In this document: positions 33,601 to 46,088 of the stretch, piece by piece
Position numbering within the stretch: position 1 is the first letter of the stretch
Layout: each line of letters starts with the position of its first letter
NCBI GenBank assembly: GCA_015501055.1
Contig: JADNYV010000001.1
Span: forward strand, 496,001-560,000
From: Mucidula mucida
Lineage: Eukaryota > Basidiomycota > Agaricomycetes > Agaricales > Physalacriaceae
Length of the DNA stretch: 64,000 bases
Reading direction: 5' to 3'
Program-made: the position numbers and the translations under genes
The notes under the pieces: generated by a model
What the model saw: only the letters and a program-made list of their open reading frames with translations
What the model was told of the DNA's origin: nothing
Database searches by the model: none

Positions 33601-35244
33601 TCCTAGAAGAGACGCACATACCAAAAGAAATCCGGTAGTTCGGCGGCAGGTGGGATTTGCACGATCGATGTTGGAAACTTGGGCATATGCTCACTATCAG
33701 GACGAAGTACAACAACATCGCCAACCTGCGACTATCAACAAGATGTAAGAAGAGTCTGATGAAGAAACATACGCAACATTTGATACCGTTTACTGTCACT
33801 TGGTCATAGAAACCGTCACGACCACGACCTTCATATCGGATCCTCTTGATCTCGTTGCACTTGCTAACACAACTCGAAAGTCGTTCACGTTCCGCATCCT
33901 GAGCCTTCTTCCTCTCCCAATCAACCTTCTTTGGCGCTTTCTTTTCCTTCTCGAACGGATCAGGACCAACGATCTTAAGTGTCTCCTGAAACCAGCCGTT
34001 TGCAAGGATTGCAATGTTTGGTGTGACATGAGTTTGCTCCTGGTTTTCGGGGCGTAAGTAGAAATTGTCAAGGTTGGAGGTCGGAGGCGCTCTGCGTGCG
34101 TTAACGTTCTTTTTGACACTTCGTGCTTGGTCTCCCAGGATGGACCGTATAAGAGGAGTGGCAACGAGCTTGTCACAATCTTCATGAGATTCAAGACCCC
34201 GAATGAGCTGTGTTTTCTGTCTGCTGTTAGATCATGAGGTAACTACATTACCGGAAGTTCCTCACTGCTTCGAATAACATTTCTTTGCTGAACCTTTGTC
34301 CGAACGGATCCTCGGTTAGGACGAATTTACTCAGAAATGCTTCGATTCCAATCCGACTTTTCGTCATAGACCATTGTATGATCTCTTTGGCCACACATAA
34401 CTCTCGAAGAAAAGGTTCCCATATCTGTCGGTATTGAGTGCTTGTGGATTGCAGTTTGTACCACGCTTGTTCCGTTTCGAGCCAGACCGTGCTGAGCAGT
34501 GATTGAGCAATAAAGGACACGAATTGGGACGACATCAAAACGCACCTATCTTGGTTTGAATAGTCAAACGAGTAACATATGATCTTCGAAAGATTGAGAT
34601 ATACGCGTTCTTGTTCGGGATCCGCATCGTCATCGTTATTTTCCTGGCCTTCATCTTCATCCGCCTCCGGCACTGGTGAGGCATATCCTGAAGCATAAAA
34701 GGGTCCTTTATTGGGAACGTCCAGAAAATGGATGGGCGCCAAAGTTGGCCCGTTGCTCTTGTCATAGAAAGCAAACTGGTCCAGCCAGCGCACAGGCTTA
34801 TCGGCGCTCTCTCCTGTATCGGGCTTGTCTAATTCACCTAGAAGAATGAGTTCTTTGGTTTCCTTATGCGCTCTGACGTTGCAGGGCGGCGCGTATTTAG
34901 TCGTGTAATCTAAAGTCGACATTTAGCAGTGGCCAAACGCTGCTTCTTGAGTACACTTGCCGATGCGCGCGCGCTTGGCTTGAGGCTATCCTTAGAGTTA
35001 AAGTTAAGACTGCTGTCAGCATCAAAGCACATACCAGTCCAGTTAGGCCAGTATCGTTCTTCTGTTTACGACTTATCGAGGACTTGGTGGCACCATCCTC
35101 TCTCTTCCGATCCTCTCTCTTCCGTTTCTTTGAAGCGTTCTCCTGACGGATCGTCGGTGCGAACGTCACCGGCTGTTTCGGAGGCGGAATAGGATCGTTC
35201 TCGGTTGACACGTCGAACGCGCTAGGCGCGTTACCGTACGGCAT
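30699..35244 (-). CDS. DNMT1: DNMT1-type DNA (cytosine-5) methyltransferase
   Basis: A maintenance-type cytosine-5 DNA methyltransferase of the nucleus. A basic nuclear-localisation-like N-terminus (SKKRKREDRKREDGATKSSI) is followed by the replication-foci targeting domain (VRWLDQFAFYDKSNGPTLAP region, 34250-34920). A first BAH domain follows (FGKIIWIREAELAHVQWLQH, near 33500), then a second (DDFVLYHDPEHANSPGQIGK, near 33100). The catalytic domain has motif I LPTLDLFAGIGAFGGGMSKG, motif IV GFPCQSHSTLNMYKSESDRK and motif VI YCFFENVPGFLQY. QAAQYGTPQRRERFFLCAA and the C-terminal RMITVRELARSQGLPDWFEF and QIGNAVPWQVAMALGRELQA complete it. The catalytic Cys codon is itself split by an intron (32188-32236). 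No zinc-finger CXXC domain was seen. About 1,290 residues. Confidence 0.92.
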
Positions 35245-35299
35245 GGTGAAAGAACATGCAATAATGAGAAAGGATACCACGACCTGAAGGACTATAAGG

Positions 35300-35355
35300 T
35301 GACGTTGACGTAGTGACGTGAACGTCGCCGCCCAAGGTCGACGTTCAAGTTCAAC
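35300..35355. promoter_or_regulatory. cluster of ACGT-core sites upstream of DNMT1
   Basis: Six ACGT cores lie within about 55 bp, three as TGACG half-sites at 35300, 35306 and 35314. They begin 56 bp upstream of the DNMT1 start codon. ACGT/TGACG cores are typical of bZIP-factor binding sites. No factor can be named from sequence. Confidence 0.35.
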
Positions 35356-35522
35356 GTGCAGGTACTTCCTAATCGGGCCACGCTATTGAACGCGACAGTT
35401 CCCAGCAAGTGCCAAGTTCACAGTGACGAAGGAATCGAAAGGATTAGTCTATGTAGTAAGACCATAAAATACGACTGATAAAAACATTAGTGCACTACGA
35501 CTAAATTTTGGCGGCGATGTCT

Positions 35523-37713
35523 CTATGCTACGCGCTGAGTGTATACCTTCCAGATTAGACCGCCCTTCTCTCCAACTTCAAGTGTACTGTTTCCTACCGG
35601 TACGGAAATATTCCATGTATCCTTTCCATCTACATCTTTCACCTGCCCATTGAGTTTGACCTGTATCTCCCCGAGCTTTGGCTTCTTCTTCCCACCTTTT
35701 GATTTGACTTTGGTCACAGCGGTCTCACTCTTAGTCTTCGGTGGTCGACCACGACCTCGCTTGGGTTTCGCCGCTGGTTGATTGTCAACCTCCATGTCAT
35801 CCTCGTCTCCGCTACTGTCATCCTCGTCTTGTATAAAGGTCACGTCGGAAATGGATAATGTTTGCTCCTCCGGTCCCAATCGTATTGCCCAACTCTTTAC
35901 CCCGTCTCGATGGCTAAGTAGGAATAGACGACCACGAGGGACACTCTGTAGTCGAACATAATCAAGCTGATGAGCCGGAGGTGGAGGAACAGGAGAGTGC
36001 GACACAGTTTTTGCTTGCGTTTGCGCAAGAGCTGCAACTTGAGACCTTGTCGTAACTGTGGCTGTAGGTGCAGGTGCAGCAGGTGTGACCGTAGCCGCCG
36101 GTGCCGTTGCTTGAGCTGGTGTAGAATATTGGGTGAACGTAGTAGCAACCGGTTGTGGTGCTGGTGTAGCAGATGACGCCGGTGCTGCGTTGATACCATT
36201 TACTGGTGGCTGAGATAACGGAGTCGCAGCATTGGACGCTGCGGCCGGAGGCCTTGAAATGGTGGAGGAACGAAGAGCCTTGGGTTCGATAGCTTTAGCT
36301 GCAACCATTTTGGGCGTTGGTGGGTGAGCAGGCGTAGAATTGGCTACGGCTTTGATAGTTGGAGGTGCGGGGGTCGGTTTGGATGTACTAGCTTTTCCTG
36401 ACGTAGACGTTTTGGTCGGTTGCGCGGCAGGGATAGTAGTAGTAATAGCCGGGAGAGCTTTTGGAGGTGCGGCAGGGCTTTGTGTAGGGGGGAGACGAGA
36501 AGTAGAAGCAACAGGCATTTTTATCTTTATCTTGGGACCACTGGGTTTGGCATAACGGTCAATGGCGAACGGTGCAGGAAGTTCCGACATGAGGTGTCTG
36601 AATTCTTTCTGCAAATAAAGCTATAGCTATGAGATGCATAGATGTTGAATGAAACTCGCCTGCAAAGCCAACGCATCATCCCAGATGGCAGAATGATCTT
36701 GATTGAAAGTCATACAGTTGGAGAAAACCAATTCCACGTCGTCAGCAAACTCGACAGTCGAAGGGTATTCTTTTCGTTTGATCCGTTTCTAGATACAACT
36801 TGAGTTTTTTCGTACTGCAAGGTAGTTCAAAACATACCAGAATAGCATCGAAGCACTGAGGATGTTGAATCTGCTGGTAGTATATGGCCCAATCCGTCCT
36901 TGAAGGTAATTCCATGAATGCACTGGACAATACGCGACCTCTGGAATACATTGAGTTTCGAGTAGGCACAGTTCGATATCACATACGTATCGTCTGTGAG
37001 AGCGGTGAGCTTGTTAACCAAGGACTTCATGGTACGCCGAAAACTAGGCTGCTTGTGTTTCTTGTGCTCGCTCTTCTCAGGAGGTGCGAGTTCTTTGTGC
37101 AGTTTAGCGACAAGTTTCTGTTACAAGTCAACGAAATTCAAGACGACTACAACGGGCAGTTCACCTGAAGCTCTTTTGCGTCGTCATATATGGCGCTGCT
37201 CGGGTCATTATAAGTCTGCGCGTTGTTGAAACAGAGGTCAAAATCGGCCTTGAGCTCGTCAAGCGAATTGTATGCGAGAACAGTCAGCTTGCGCTTGATC
37301 TCGTTGAGGGCTATCGGACGTTTGATATAAACGTAGTAGTCGGGATATAGCCTTTTGTCCGGAGGGGTGAGGAAGAGCGCGGATATGATTCTGTGGCTGG
37401 AGACATGGTGATGGCGGTACGAAAGAAAGTTGGAGAGACAGAGAAGACCGGCCGAATTTGGTCAGAAAGGCAAGGCTCGATGTACCGTGACGACTCACTC
37501 TTTGCTTGTTGCGTCCTTGACCGTCTGCCACATTCGCAATCCCTGCTGTTTCACCTCTTCTTTTCCTCTTTTATCGCCATCGTCTTCGCCGTCCGAGTAC
37601 GCATGGTCCGACGATATCTCGACCTCTGGCGACATTTCTTGGCCCTTCTGCCGTTTGGGACGGCTTCCCCCACCGTTGGTAAGACCAGCTTCAGCACGAT
37701 TTCGCTTCGCCAT
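35523..37713 (-). CDS. RSC4-like protein with two bromodomains and an AT-hook
   Basis: Tandem bromodomains that read acetyl-lysine, as in the Rsc4 subunit of the RSC chromatin remodeller. It starts MAKRNRAEAGLTNGGGSRPK. Bromodomain 1 reads PDKRLYPDYYVYIKRPIALN and carries FNNAQTYNDPSSAIYDDA, with the acetyl-lysine-binding Asn. Bromodomain 2 reads TDWAIYYQQIQHPQCFDAI and carries VFSNCMTFNQDHSAIWDD. A long Pro/Ala/Thr-rich linker follows. Then comes a domain with RLGPEEQTLSISDVTFIQDE, an AT-hook (KPKRGRGRPPKTK) and a C-terminal beta-rich block ending LIWKVYTQRVA. About 640 residues. It lies directly upstream of DNMT1 on the same strand. Confidence 0.8.
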
Positions 37714-38308
37714 CTGCCACTGAACAGTTTGATAATAACGGAAAACTTGCGGGTAAATGGTGAAATAAGCGAGAAGCCAAACAACGGCGAAGACCACAAT
37801 ATCGGTGGCGGGCTCAAGCAGGCGGGTCACTGACTTGTCACGTGGCTTAACTCGTGGTCGTCAACAAACCGCGCCGCGTCGCGTTATCACTGACACTTAT
37901 CGTCAAACATACCTATTAGTTTATTTGTTGATACGTTCTTGACGGTCTGGTGTCTATCCTTATGTCGCATGTCCCTCAGAAGGCAAAACCCCCGTGTCTT
38001 CAACTTTGAAGTCCTACGTGCTATTGAAGTGTTCATTCCTTAAATTTCTTATGAATATGCACAGTTACAGTGCTCATTCAAACAAGTGATCGAAAAATGC
38101 ACTGAAGTTGTACATGCCCTACAGACGTTATGCACAGAAATACAATGTGCGATTTTCTATAATCTATGCGTCCCAGCGTCCCATCTACGCAGTTCTAAGA
38201 CAGTGTAAAAATCAAGCCGCTTTAAGTTACAACATTGTTGCAGCGCAAAAAGAGCATCCCGACAAACATGACAGAGCAATCGAACAACAGCATCCGCGAG
38301 ACCTACAT
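37714..38308. other. intergenic region
   Basis: A/T-rich stretch between the RSC4-like start and the desaturase stop. One plus-strand frame of 78 codons (38108-38344) shows no domain. Nothing else was recognised. Confidence 0.4.
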
Positions 38309-40056
38309 CTAGCTTTCATCTTGAGAATATATATACTGAGCTAACCTCAATTCCCGAAGTTGACGTTTGGCAGCACGAGAATGGTTGTTGAGGCCGCCCT
38401 CGAACGCCCAAGTCGCATCCTTCCACGTTGGGTTGAAAACACCAGTATCTTTTAGCTTGGTTCTGAAAGAATATTTACGCATGACCGAGGCGCCACCAGG
38501 CTATAAGAGACGCGTCAAATTGATGTCAGCAAAGAGATTAAAGGAACCGTACATGCTCCCTCATATATCCTGTCGCATCGATGACAAAGTCATCAATCAA
38601 AATGATACACCGACCCGGCGACTCTTGGACAAAGGCTTCAACTTGTGCGAGATCCCAATGAGGCCCTTCCCAAGGCTCTTCCGCCTCTTCAGCGTGAGCA
38701 TGCGATAGTTTGTGCTTCATGTAGGAGACCGCTTCCTTCATGTCATTAGGGCGCGCGCGCCTCAAGCCGGTCGCCAACCCAAATTGACTAAGAACAAATA
38801 TGATCCACTTGGAAGGGTCCCAATCGATACGCGATGGACCCGAGCGAAAGTCATGAGGGAAAGTATGGTGCTGTTTCATTCACGAAATTGGTGGATGAAA
38901 CCGAAAAATGAGAGACTTACGAAATTGTGATTCCCCTCTCCGCCGGTTAGCAGAGCGAGTAGCTAAGACGTAAATTCAGATTGAGGACAGTTACCGCAAG
39001 ACAAAGACGCATACTAGATTTCCCCGAGAAGAATCTTCGTCGGAATAAGGCTGGAGACCATCCCAATGCGCAAGACTATAGACGAGGGTCAACGTAGATC
39101 GAAGGATTCTTGAGATAGCGTACGAGTTGACAAGGAACGTGCAATGCCATATCGCGAGTCTGGCAACTAAACCGGCCCAGACGAACGCGCCTTTTGGGTC
39201 ACCCCAGAGGCTTCCAAGAAGCGGTGGTAATGCGAATCCAAGAAATAAGGCGATGGGGACTACGGTGACATCAATGAATGAGTTCCATCGTCATGTTGTG
39301 GGCACTAACCGTAATGATTGTGCTGAAACCGAACGACTAAATGTGTTTTAGTCAACGCTGGCCGGCTAAGGGCGTAAGCAGTGAGCACTGAAACACACAC
39401 CAGGATCATTTTCCAAATCTTCGCGGTCCACTAGATCCATTTTCGAGTAGGTAGGCTTGAAGAATATCCAACCAACGTGTGAATAGAGTAGGCCTCGAGT
39501 CGCGGCATATCTTGGCAAATCAACGCGCAATAATCAAGGATAAAGGTGGACGTACGGATCATGTACCAAGTCATCGGTAAACCTCTGGGAAAGCCGAACG
39601 CTTAGACGACGAAGACACGAGTTTTCGTAAACATACATGGTGTAATCTATGGCGCAAACACCACCACTGAATCGGCGCATGTCAGCTTGGAGAGCGCTCG
39701 CTGTATAGATGACAGCCACCTTGATTGAACCTTGAAAACCCGCAGAGCCCAAAGCCGCGAGAACAACTCGCACAGAGAAATTGGCGCGGAAAGAACGGTG
39801 ACTCCAGAGCCGATGATAGCCCACGGTGATACTGTGCGTTCATTAGTCGTTATTTTCGTTGAATGACACAAACTTACCCAAAATCGGCGAGTTGCCAAGT
39901 AAGAAAGGCTAAGAAGAGAGTGGCCCGATGTACAGAGTATACGGGCATGTAGTAGATACCCGCGACGGCAGCAACATGTACCAATACGAAGAAAGTTGCG
40001 TTGCTCCACCAGATCTTGGGCATGGCCGGGGCGGCGGCGTCGCTGGATGTGCCCAT
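38309..40056 (-). CDS. OLE1: stearoyl-CoA delta-9 desaturase with C-terminal cytochrome b5
   Basis: An ER enzyme that inserts the delta-9 double bond into stearoyl- and palmitoyl-CoA. Four membrane segments surround three iron-binding histidine boxes: HRLWSHRSF, LRHRLHHRFTDD (assembled across an intron near 39590) and EGNHNFHHAFPHDFR. The fused cytochrome b5 domain at the C-terminus contains DDFVIDATGYMREH|PGGASV, the HPGG haem motif split by an intron, and the second haem-ligand region GGLNNHSRAAKRQL. It ends LRLAQYIYSQDES. About 440 residues. The N-terminus (MGTSSDAAAPAMPKIWWSNA) is short compared with yeast Ole1. Confidence 0.9.
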
Positions 40057-40389
40057 GGTGGGTCTGAAGACGAAGCAGCACGGACGCGGGTTCACGTAAT
40101 TCTGAATTTACACCCGTCACCACGTCTGACACCCATCGCCTCAAACTCCGCAGCAGACCGTGGCAACGTTAATAACGCACAGACAATCGACATGCAGAAT
40201 TTAGATAGCCTAGCGCACAAAATCAGCTTCTACTCGTGTAAGAAACCACGATACATATAGCGCATCGGGACCCAGCGGTAGAGAACCCTGCATCCGCTAA
40301 TCAGGAAAGCTTAACACGTGCCCTGAATCTGGGCAAATCCGCATTCCTTGACGAAGATAACTAGGAAGTACACTGTACAAAGCTCGATG
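40057..40389. other. upstream region of the desaturase
   Basis: No gene recognised. It contains the desaturase promoter and the 3' end of CutC; a plus-strand frame of 110 codons (39928-40260) is the shadow of the desaturase first exon and its leader. Confidence 0.4.
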
Positions 40390-41530
40390 TTATGCGATAG
40401 CGATGCTCTCGCATACCATGTCGACGATGAGTCTGACCGCTTTGACCGCGTTCGGATCTGTTCGCCACACAGACCATTCATACTCAGAACCCACACCCAT
40501 ACCCATACCGTCTCGTGTGAATGTCATAGGTCCCCTGACCCATTGTCCACCAGACATATGAAGCTCACGTAGGCCTTCGGGTAACAAAGACACAAGGAGA
40601 GTATCAATTGTGCTCATATTCACTCCTGAACCCGGCAGAATGGTCAATGCCCATGGCTCGCTACCAGAAATCCGATTAGCAGCACGGTGAAGAGCAACGA
40701 GGGTGTCAACGGAATCCAGAACGCGTTTTCCATGTCCACTGATAGAGCGTTAATCATGCAGGACGCGCTACGTGTTGAATAACCACAGACCTTGTCAAGA
40801 TACGCGATATCCCGCCAATACTAGCAACAGCAGACAAAGCTTCATTTCCAGGAGCAGTGAGGGGATAGTATCCAAAGCCCGCTGGGTGAACGAACCTTCC
40901 ATGGGATCTCGGGTCATATCAAAGGCTCTATGGAAACAGACTGCTCTTTGTCAGATAGTAACAGAAGGGAGAAAGGACACAAGTTTACTTTCTAAAGGAA
41001 GGGCGGCATCGACAAGCCTAAGGACGTTACTTATTAGAATACAATAACTGTAAACTGTATAAGAGGAAGGAACCTTTTCGTACGTCCAACATCAACGGTC
41101 CCTTCGGCAGTTAGAATACCAAGGACAATTCCACGAGCTCCGTGACGTTTGAAGCTTCTGATATCTTCAAGCATGACATCTATATCGCAGTCGGAGTATA
41201 CGAAGTCGCCGACTCGCGGCCGAACCATGGCCTATGCGCTGTCAGCTTGAGTAATGAGCTAGATGCCAGCCTCGGCAGACCATTATTGGTACACCAGGAG
41301 CCGCTTTATGTACAGCTGTGAAGAGTCCAATGCTCGGTGTGGTGCCACCACCCAAGCCTAGATTTCCGCAAAGCTCTAAACGGTCAGCGCCTGCGCTTAC
41401 AGCACTATTGAAATGATGTGACTTGAAGCCAATAAGAGCGAGTCAAAGGAGACACTGACTTGAGAGCTGATTCTACAGAGTCGACACAGACTTCAAGAGT
41501 AATAGAACGCGATGCAGTGGAAGCTGCCAT
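40390..41530 (-). CDS. CUTC: copper homeostasis protein CutC
   Basis: CutC-family TIM-barrel protein linked to cytosolic copper handling; its biochemical activity is still debated. It starts MAASTASRSITLEVCVDSVE and has the family blocks LELCGNLGLGGGTTPSIG, VPIMAMVRPRVGDFVYSDCD and GARGIVLGILTAEGTVDVGR. VCFHRAFDMTRDP, GISRILTSGHGKRVLD and LTILPGSGVNMSTIDTLLV follow, with the C-terminal ELHMSGGQWVRGPM. About 280 residues with several short introns, slightly longer than bacterial CutC. Its ATG is 117 bp from the ATG of the divergent Pff1 gene. Confidence 0.88.
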
Positions 41531-41647
41531 ATTCTGCCAGACGCGTCGTCGTCGCGTGAAGATAAGAAATTGATGGATGTCCAAATGGAAAGATCAGGGC
41601 ATTGACCCATATGAACAAACAGTGCCGTCATCGGCGACCTTTACGCC

Positions 41648-44641
41648 ATGACCATAGCCCAAAAATTCAGCGCCGTGCTAGGATTCAGGACGGTGCCAAC
41701 GACCGTTTTGGTTGTCCTCATTTACCTAGCCACCTTCATCTCAGTGCTCGTCACAGATCAACTTGCCAATGTTCCGAAAAATCAACGTGGTTTGAACTTG
41801 GATGAGGCCTACGCGGATCTTCATCAAGTGAGTCGTAACCTAAGCAATGACCGTTCATTGACCAGTGAAGATTGCGGCGCGCCCGCACTCGTATAACAGC
41901 CACGCAAACGATAACGTCAGGTCTTATCTTCTCAAGCGAGTGAAGGAAATCACAGCAGGCCGCGACAAGGTTTTTGTCGACGATGACCTGCAGTCCAATG
42001 GCTCCTGGGCATCCGGAGCGTATGGGGTCTACTTCGAAGGAACCAATATTCTTGTCAAGATTGAAGGAACAGATCCCGAATACAGAGAAACAGGCGGCGT
42101 CCTGTTCTCTGCCCATTACGACTCTGTATCGACCGCATCCGGAGCCACAGATGACGGCATGGGCGTCGCGACTTTACTTCAACTCCTAAGCTACTTCGTG
42201 GAGCATAGACCTAAGCGGACTGCAGTGTGGAACATCAATAACGGCGAAGAGGACTGGCTGAATGGAGCCCACGCGTCAGTTTCCTTTACTTTATCCGTTC
42301 GGCAGCTACTGATAACACGAATAGCTTCCTGCGACATCCATGGTCCAATACTACGCATACATTTCTGAACCTGGAAGGCGCTGCTTCCGGAGGGTATACA
42401 TGTCGTTACTCTCTGGATCAAATTTTTATCTTACATCTATCTTAGACGACCGCTACTCTTCCGCGCCACCTCAAGTCCGCCTCTCCTTTCTTTCTCCGAC
42501 AATAACGTACCGCATCCTCATGCCAATGTCCTATCGTCTGACGCCTTTGCACGAGGCGTCATTCGCTCGGGCACTGATTTCTCTGTCTATTACGAAGGAG
42601 CAGATATGAGCGGTCTTGATCTAGCATTTTACAAGGGTAGAAGTAAATATCACACCAAGTATGACGCGATTCCTCATACAGTCGGCGAAAAGAAGGCTCT
42701 TTGGGCTATGATGGAGTCTGCCAAAGGATCGGGCCTGGCCCTCCTCAATGATACAGGCGCTATGCATTCGGATTCCCGCTCTTCTGCTGTTTATTTCGAC
42801 CGTGAGCTTCGCGTATCATTGTGCTATGTTTGTTGATCTCAACCATGTTTATAGTTTTCGGTGTGGTGATGATCCTCTTTCCGCTTTCAGCAATGATCAC
42901 TTTCAATATCGTGTTCTTGGTTATCGGGCCCGTCATCTTAATCCTGGTTCTCGCTGCTGAAGCTGCCATTCAGCATAACAGGAGGCGGTATATTCAGAAC
43001 GGTGACGCTCCCGGTAGCTCCAATAGCTTATGGGATCACTTCTGGAGCTGGTTCATTGAATTCGGATGGTTGAAAGGTTTCTTGAGTTGGGCCAAGTTCT
43101 GGATTGCCCTTATTGCTACCGTTGGGCTTCAGGTCCTCCTCGTGTACGGATATCTCAAAGTGAATCCGTTTGTGAGTCTTGCTTGTCTACGTATCACTAT
43201 AACAGTTCTGACAGTATGTAGATTGCCTATTCAGCGCCTTATCTTGCGTTCCTTTCGTTCTTCTCTTTGGCATACCTCAGCATGGTACTCGTCCTGAACC
43301 TTCCCATTCCCGGCGTAAAAGCCCAAATACCGGAACAGCAAAAACAAACAGTTCTCGTTCAGACCTACATTTTCACCTGGATTCTGCTTGTATATGCAAC
43401 TGCCGCAGCCAGCAAGACTGGGATGGGAGGCTTCTACCTTATCACGATGTGGAATGTTGTGGTCTTCCTGGCATGTTGCATCGGGGGCGCAGAAGGAATG
43501 GTCGGTGCTCAGGGCACACACCCGGTAGTTGTCATTTTGCAGCAACCGACGCCAGCAGAAGAGCGGACGGACAACTTCGAAGAAGTTGACGAGAACACCC
43601 CTCTTATTCCCCGGACTCGACACGATGTGACTATTTTAGGGGGCGAAGAAACAGGTGCCATCGGGTGGTGGATTATACAGATTCTTGTGGTTATTCCGGT
43701 TCCATTGATCTTGGTATCGCACATTACCACCATGCTCGTTGGTGCCATGTCTCAAACTTTGGCCGATGGAAGCAGTCCTGTCACCGGTCAGTGCTACACA
43801 TCTGTCATAGCCTCGCCTGATAAATTGTGTAGTTTACGGAGCCCTTGCGCTTCTAGCGGTGCTGATGCTGATACCCCTCGCCCCGTTCAGTTTCAAAATG
43901 CATCAAACCCTAACCTACGTCTTCGTCGTCGTTCTTGTTGCTACAACGCTCTATGGATACCTCAGCTTCCCCTTCAATCAGGAGTCTCCTCTGAAAGTAT
44001 TCTTTCAGCAAAACATAACAGTCTCGCCTCTCGGAACTCATGCCATCACTACTCTGAGTGGTGTTTCCGCCCACATTGCCAGTGTTATTTCTCACCTCCC
44101 ATCCGCTGCCGCCAAGGATGTGGTTTGCATACCATCCTCAGCAAGACTCTCCCTGCAACAATGCGGCTGGGAGAGCGATATGATACCATCTCCTGCTTCC
44201 AATTTCACTTCAGACAAGTGGCTTAACACCACTTCGACTCGCACAGGGCGTTCATCCGCTCGAATATCCGTACGCGGTCTCAACACGAGGTCCTGCAGGC
44301 TGTATTTCGAGGACAACGCTGTGACAAAGTACCATGTGCATGGCAGCGAAGACGCGATGCAGCCTCGATATGAGGTTCCTGTCGAAGGGATCAAGGAGCT
44401 TCGCATTTGGAGCCGCACTTGGGATAAGAATTTCACTGTTGACGTCGAGTTGGCGCAGACATCTGAAACGTCAGGCCGGATCGCGTGCGAATGGAACGAG
44501 TATGAAAGCGGTACCGTTGGGATTCCTACTGGAGGGAAGATTCCTGCTTTTGAGGAGGTTTTGACTTTCTTACCGAAGTGGGCGGCGGTAACGAAGCTGA
44601 CAGACGGTCTTGTTGAGGTTTCGAGCAAGTTCACTATTTAA
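41648..44641 (+). CDS. PFF1: vacuolar membrane metallopeptidase Pff1 (M28 family)
   Basis: A multi-spanning vacuolar membrane protein with a luminal M28 zinc-peptidase domain. It starts MTIAQKFSAVLGFRTVPTTV with a first membrane helix. The peptidase carries LFSAHYDSVSTASGATDDGM (zinc-ligand His and Asp), NINNGEEDWLNGAHAF (catalytic Glu pair) and FLNLEGAASGG joined to RPLLFRATSS. Then come DFSVYYEGADMSGLDLAFYK and KYHTKYDAIPHTVG (last His ligand). A series of hydrophobic helices follows (for example MITFNIVFLVIGPVILILVL). The end is a soluble beta-rich C-terminal domain finishing LVEVSSKFTI. Six or so introns; about 900-950 residues, near family size. Physiological substrates are not established. 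Confidence 0.9.
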
Positions 44642-44864
44642 CGTTTGACTTTGGCGGCTGACGCGCAATAATGGACCATTTTCATCTTCTCATTTCGTAT
44701 GCCATGATGCATGTATTACCTACGCTTTGTATCACTTGGCCAACTATATAGTAAGCACTCCACTCGAGAAAAAGAGAAAATTTAGTAAAAGCGAGGTAAT
44801 ACGCCTTGTCAAATCGTTTACTGACAACACCGAATGAGACACAATGTACCTAGTGATCAGATAT

Positions 44865-45856
44865 CTATATATCTGACATACGATTTTCCCGCCAAATCCT
44901 CAGCTCCTCGACAATCCTTTGCGCGTCTGACGTCGAGCAACATACATCTTTTATCAGAGAATCTTTGAACTCACAGGCCCACACCGCATCTTCTTGTATG
45001 CCGCCGGTAAACTCGACAAACTCATCATCAGTGCGAGCGCCACTGTCGTAGAAAAATGACAACAGATCAAGCCGACCGACGGAGTTCAGGAACTTCGTAA
45101 CCTGAGTTGAAGCGGAACTATCTCCAAACTTTGGCACCTCAGCGTGGTTAGGTTTGATAGGCGAAGCAGACAGTGGACGGCGAGTTGGAGGGCGGATAGG
45201 GCTGGACGAAATGTCGATGATTTCATCCGGCGGCTTGAACATCGCGGGGCCAGCTGGAGAACTAGACATGAGGTCGATGACTTCCGGCGTGGTCCGTTCT
45301 CTAAGACGCTTCGAGCGCCGCAAACGGACGGAGGTAGTAGCTGACCGTTTTCGCTTATTCCTAGCAGTGTATTTCTGTCAGACAATGATACTTTACCATA
45401 GGCAGATATCGCTTGCCCTCTTGTACTGGAGATATCTTCTACATAATGTCAGATTTCATGAAGTGGCGCAGAAATAACAAGGAACTGACCTTCGTCATCT
45501 GAGATGTTGATAGTCTCGACTTCGATATCGTTATCACGTTGAGGCGTGGTTTCTCTTTGCTCTGGGCTCCCCATCGTTACATCTTCGGTGTCGACACCGT
45601 ACTTTTTTGACAAGATGTTTTTGTCGTCTTCAACGTTATCGCCATACGAAGAGGCCGCGTTCTCGCAGATCGCCCACAGTACAGCAGTGGACAACTTGTA
45701 GTCGTCCTGGAGCTCGGTCCGCCCTACACCGGACTGATAGCGAAAGCGGATTTCCGCTCTCTGTTCACGCGTGTATCGAAATCTGCAAGTGCAAACGTAA
45801 ACAAGCTGTCAAATACTGAGTAAGTTGGGCAGACCTTTCGTTGGGCTGGTTCTGCA
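44865..45856 (-). CDS. nuclear-type protein with several SUMO-interaction-like motifs
   Basis: It starts MQNQPNER and joins through GTCTGC..TTGCAG to FRYTREQRAEIRFRYQSGVG and LQDDYKLSTAVLWAICENAA, a helical block resembling a helix-turn-helix in style. Three short hydrophobic-acidic motifs match the SUMO-interaction pattern: VETINISDDEG, PEVIDLMSSSP and DEIIDISSSPI. A basic segment (SVRLRRSKRLRERTTPE) could be a nuclear signal. The C-terminus forms a small helical block (TKFLNSVGRLDLLSFFYDSG). No named family is recognised. About 275 residues. A role in SUMO- or chromatin-linked regulation is inference only. Confidence 0.5.
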
Positions 45857-46088
45857 TCTGAGGATCCTGTAGTAACGCTCCGGAGTTCCGCAGTTATATG
45901 TTGCTAGACTCCCATCTTCTTTGCTTCTCGATCATCATGCTCAAAGCACGAAGATCCCTCAAAGCGAAGGGGGCTGCGATTGATATACATACATACACAG
46001 CATAAGTACTTGGATACATCAACAACATATTTTCAACAGCAAGCCCGTTCATACGCACCGACCATCTTCCTCACATTGGGGCAAATGG

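Noticed and set aside
35970..36626. Plus-strand frames rich in Arg, Cys and Gly opposite the RSC4-like gene
   Set aside because: They are antisense shadows of its Pro/Ala/Thr-rich linker.
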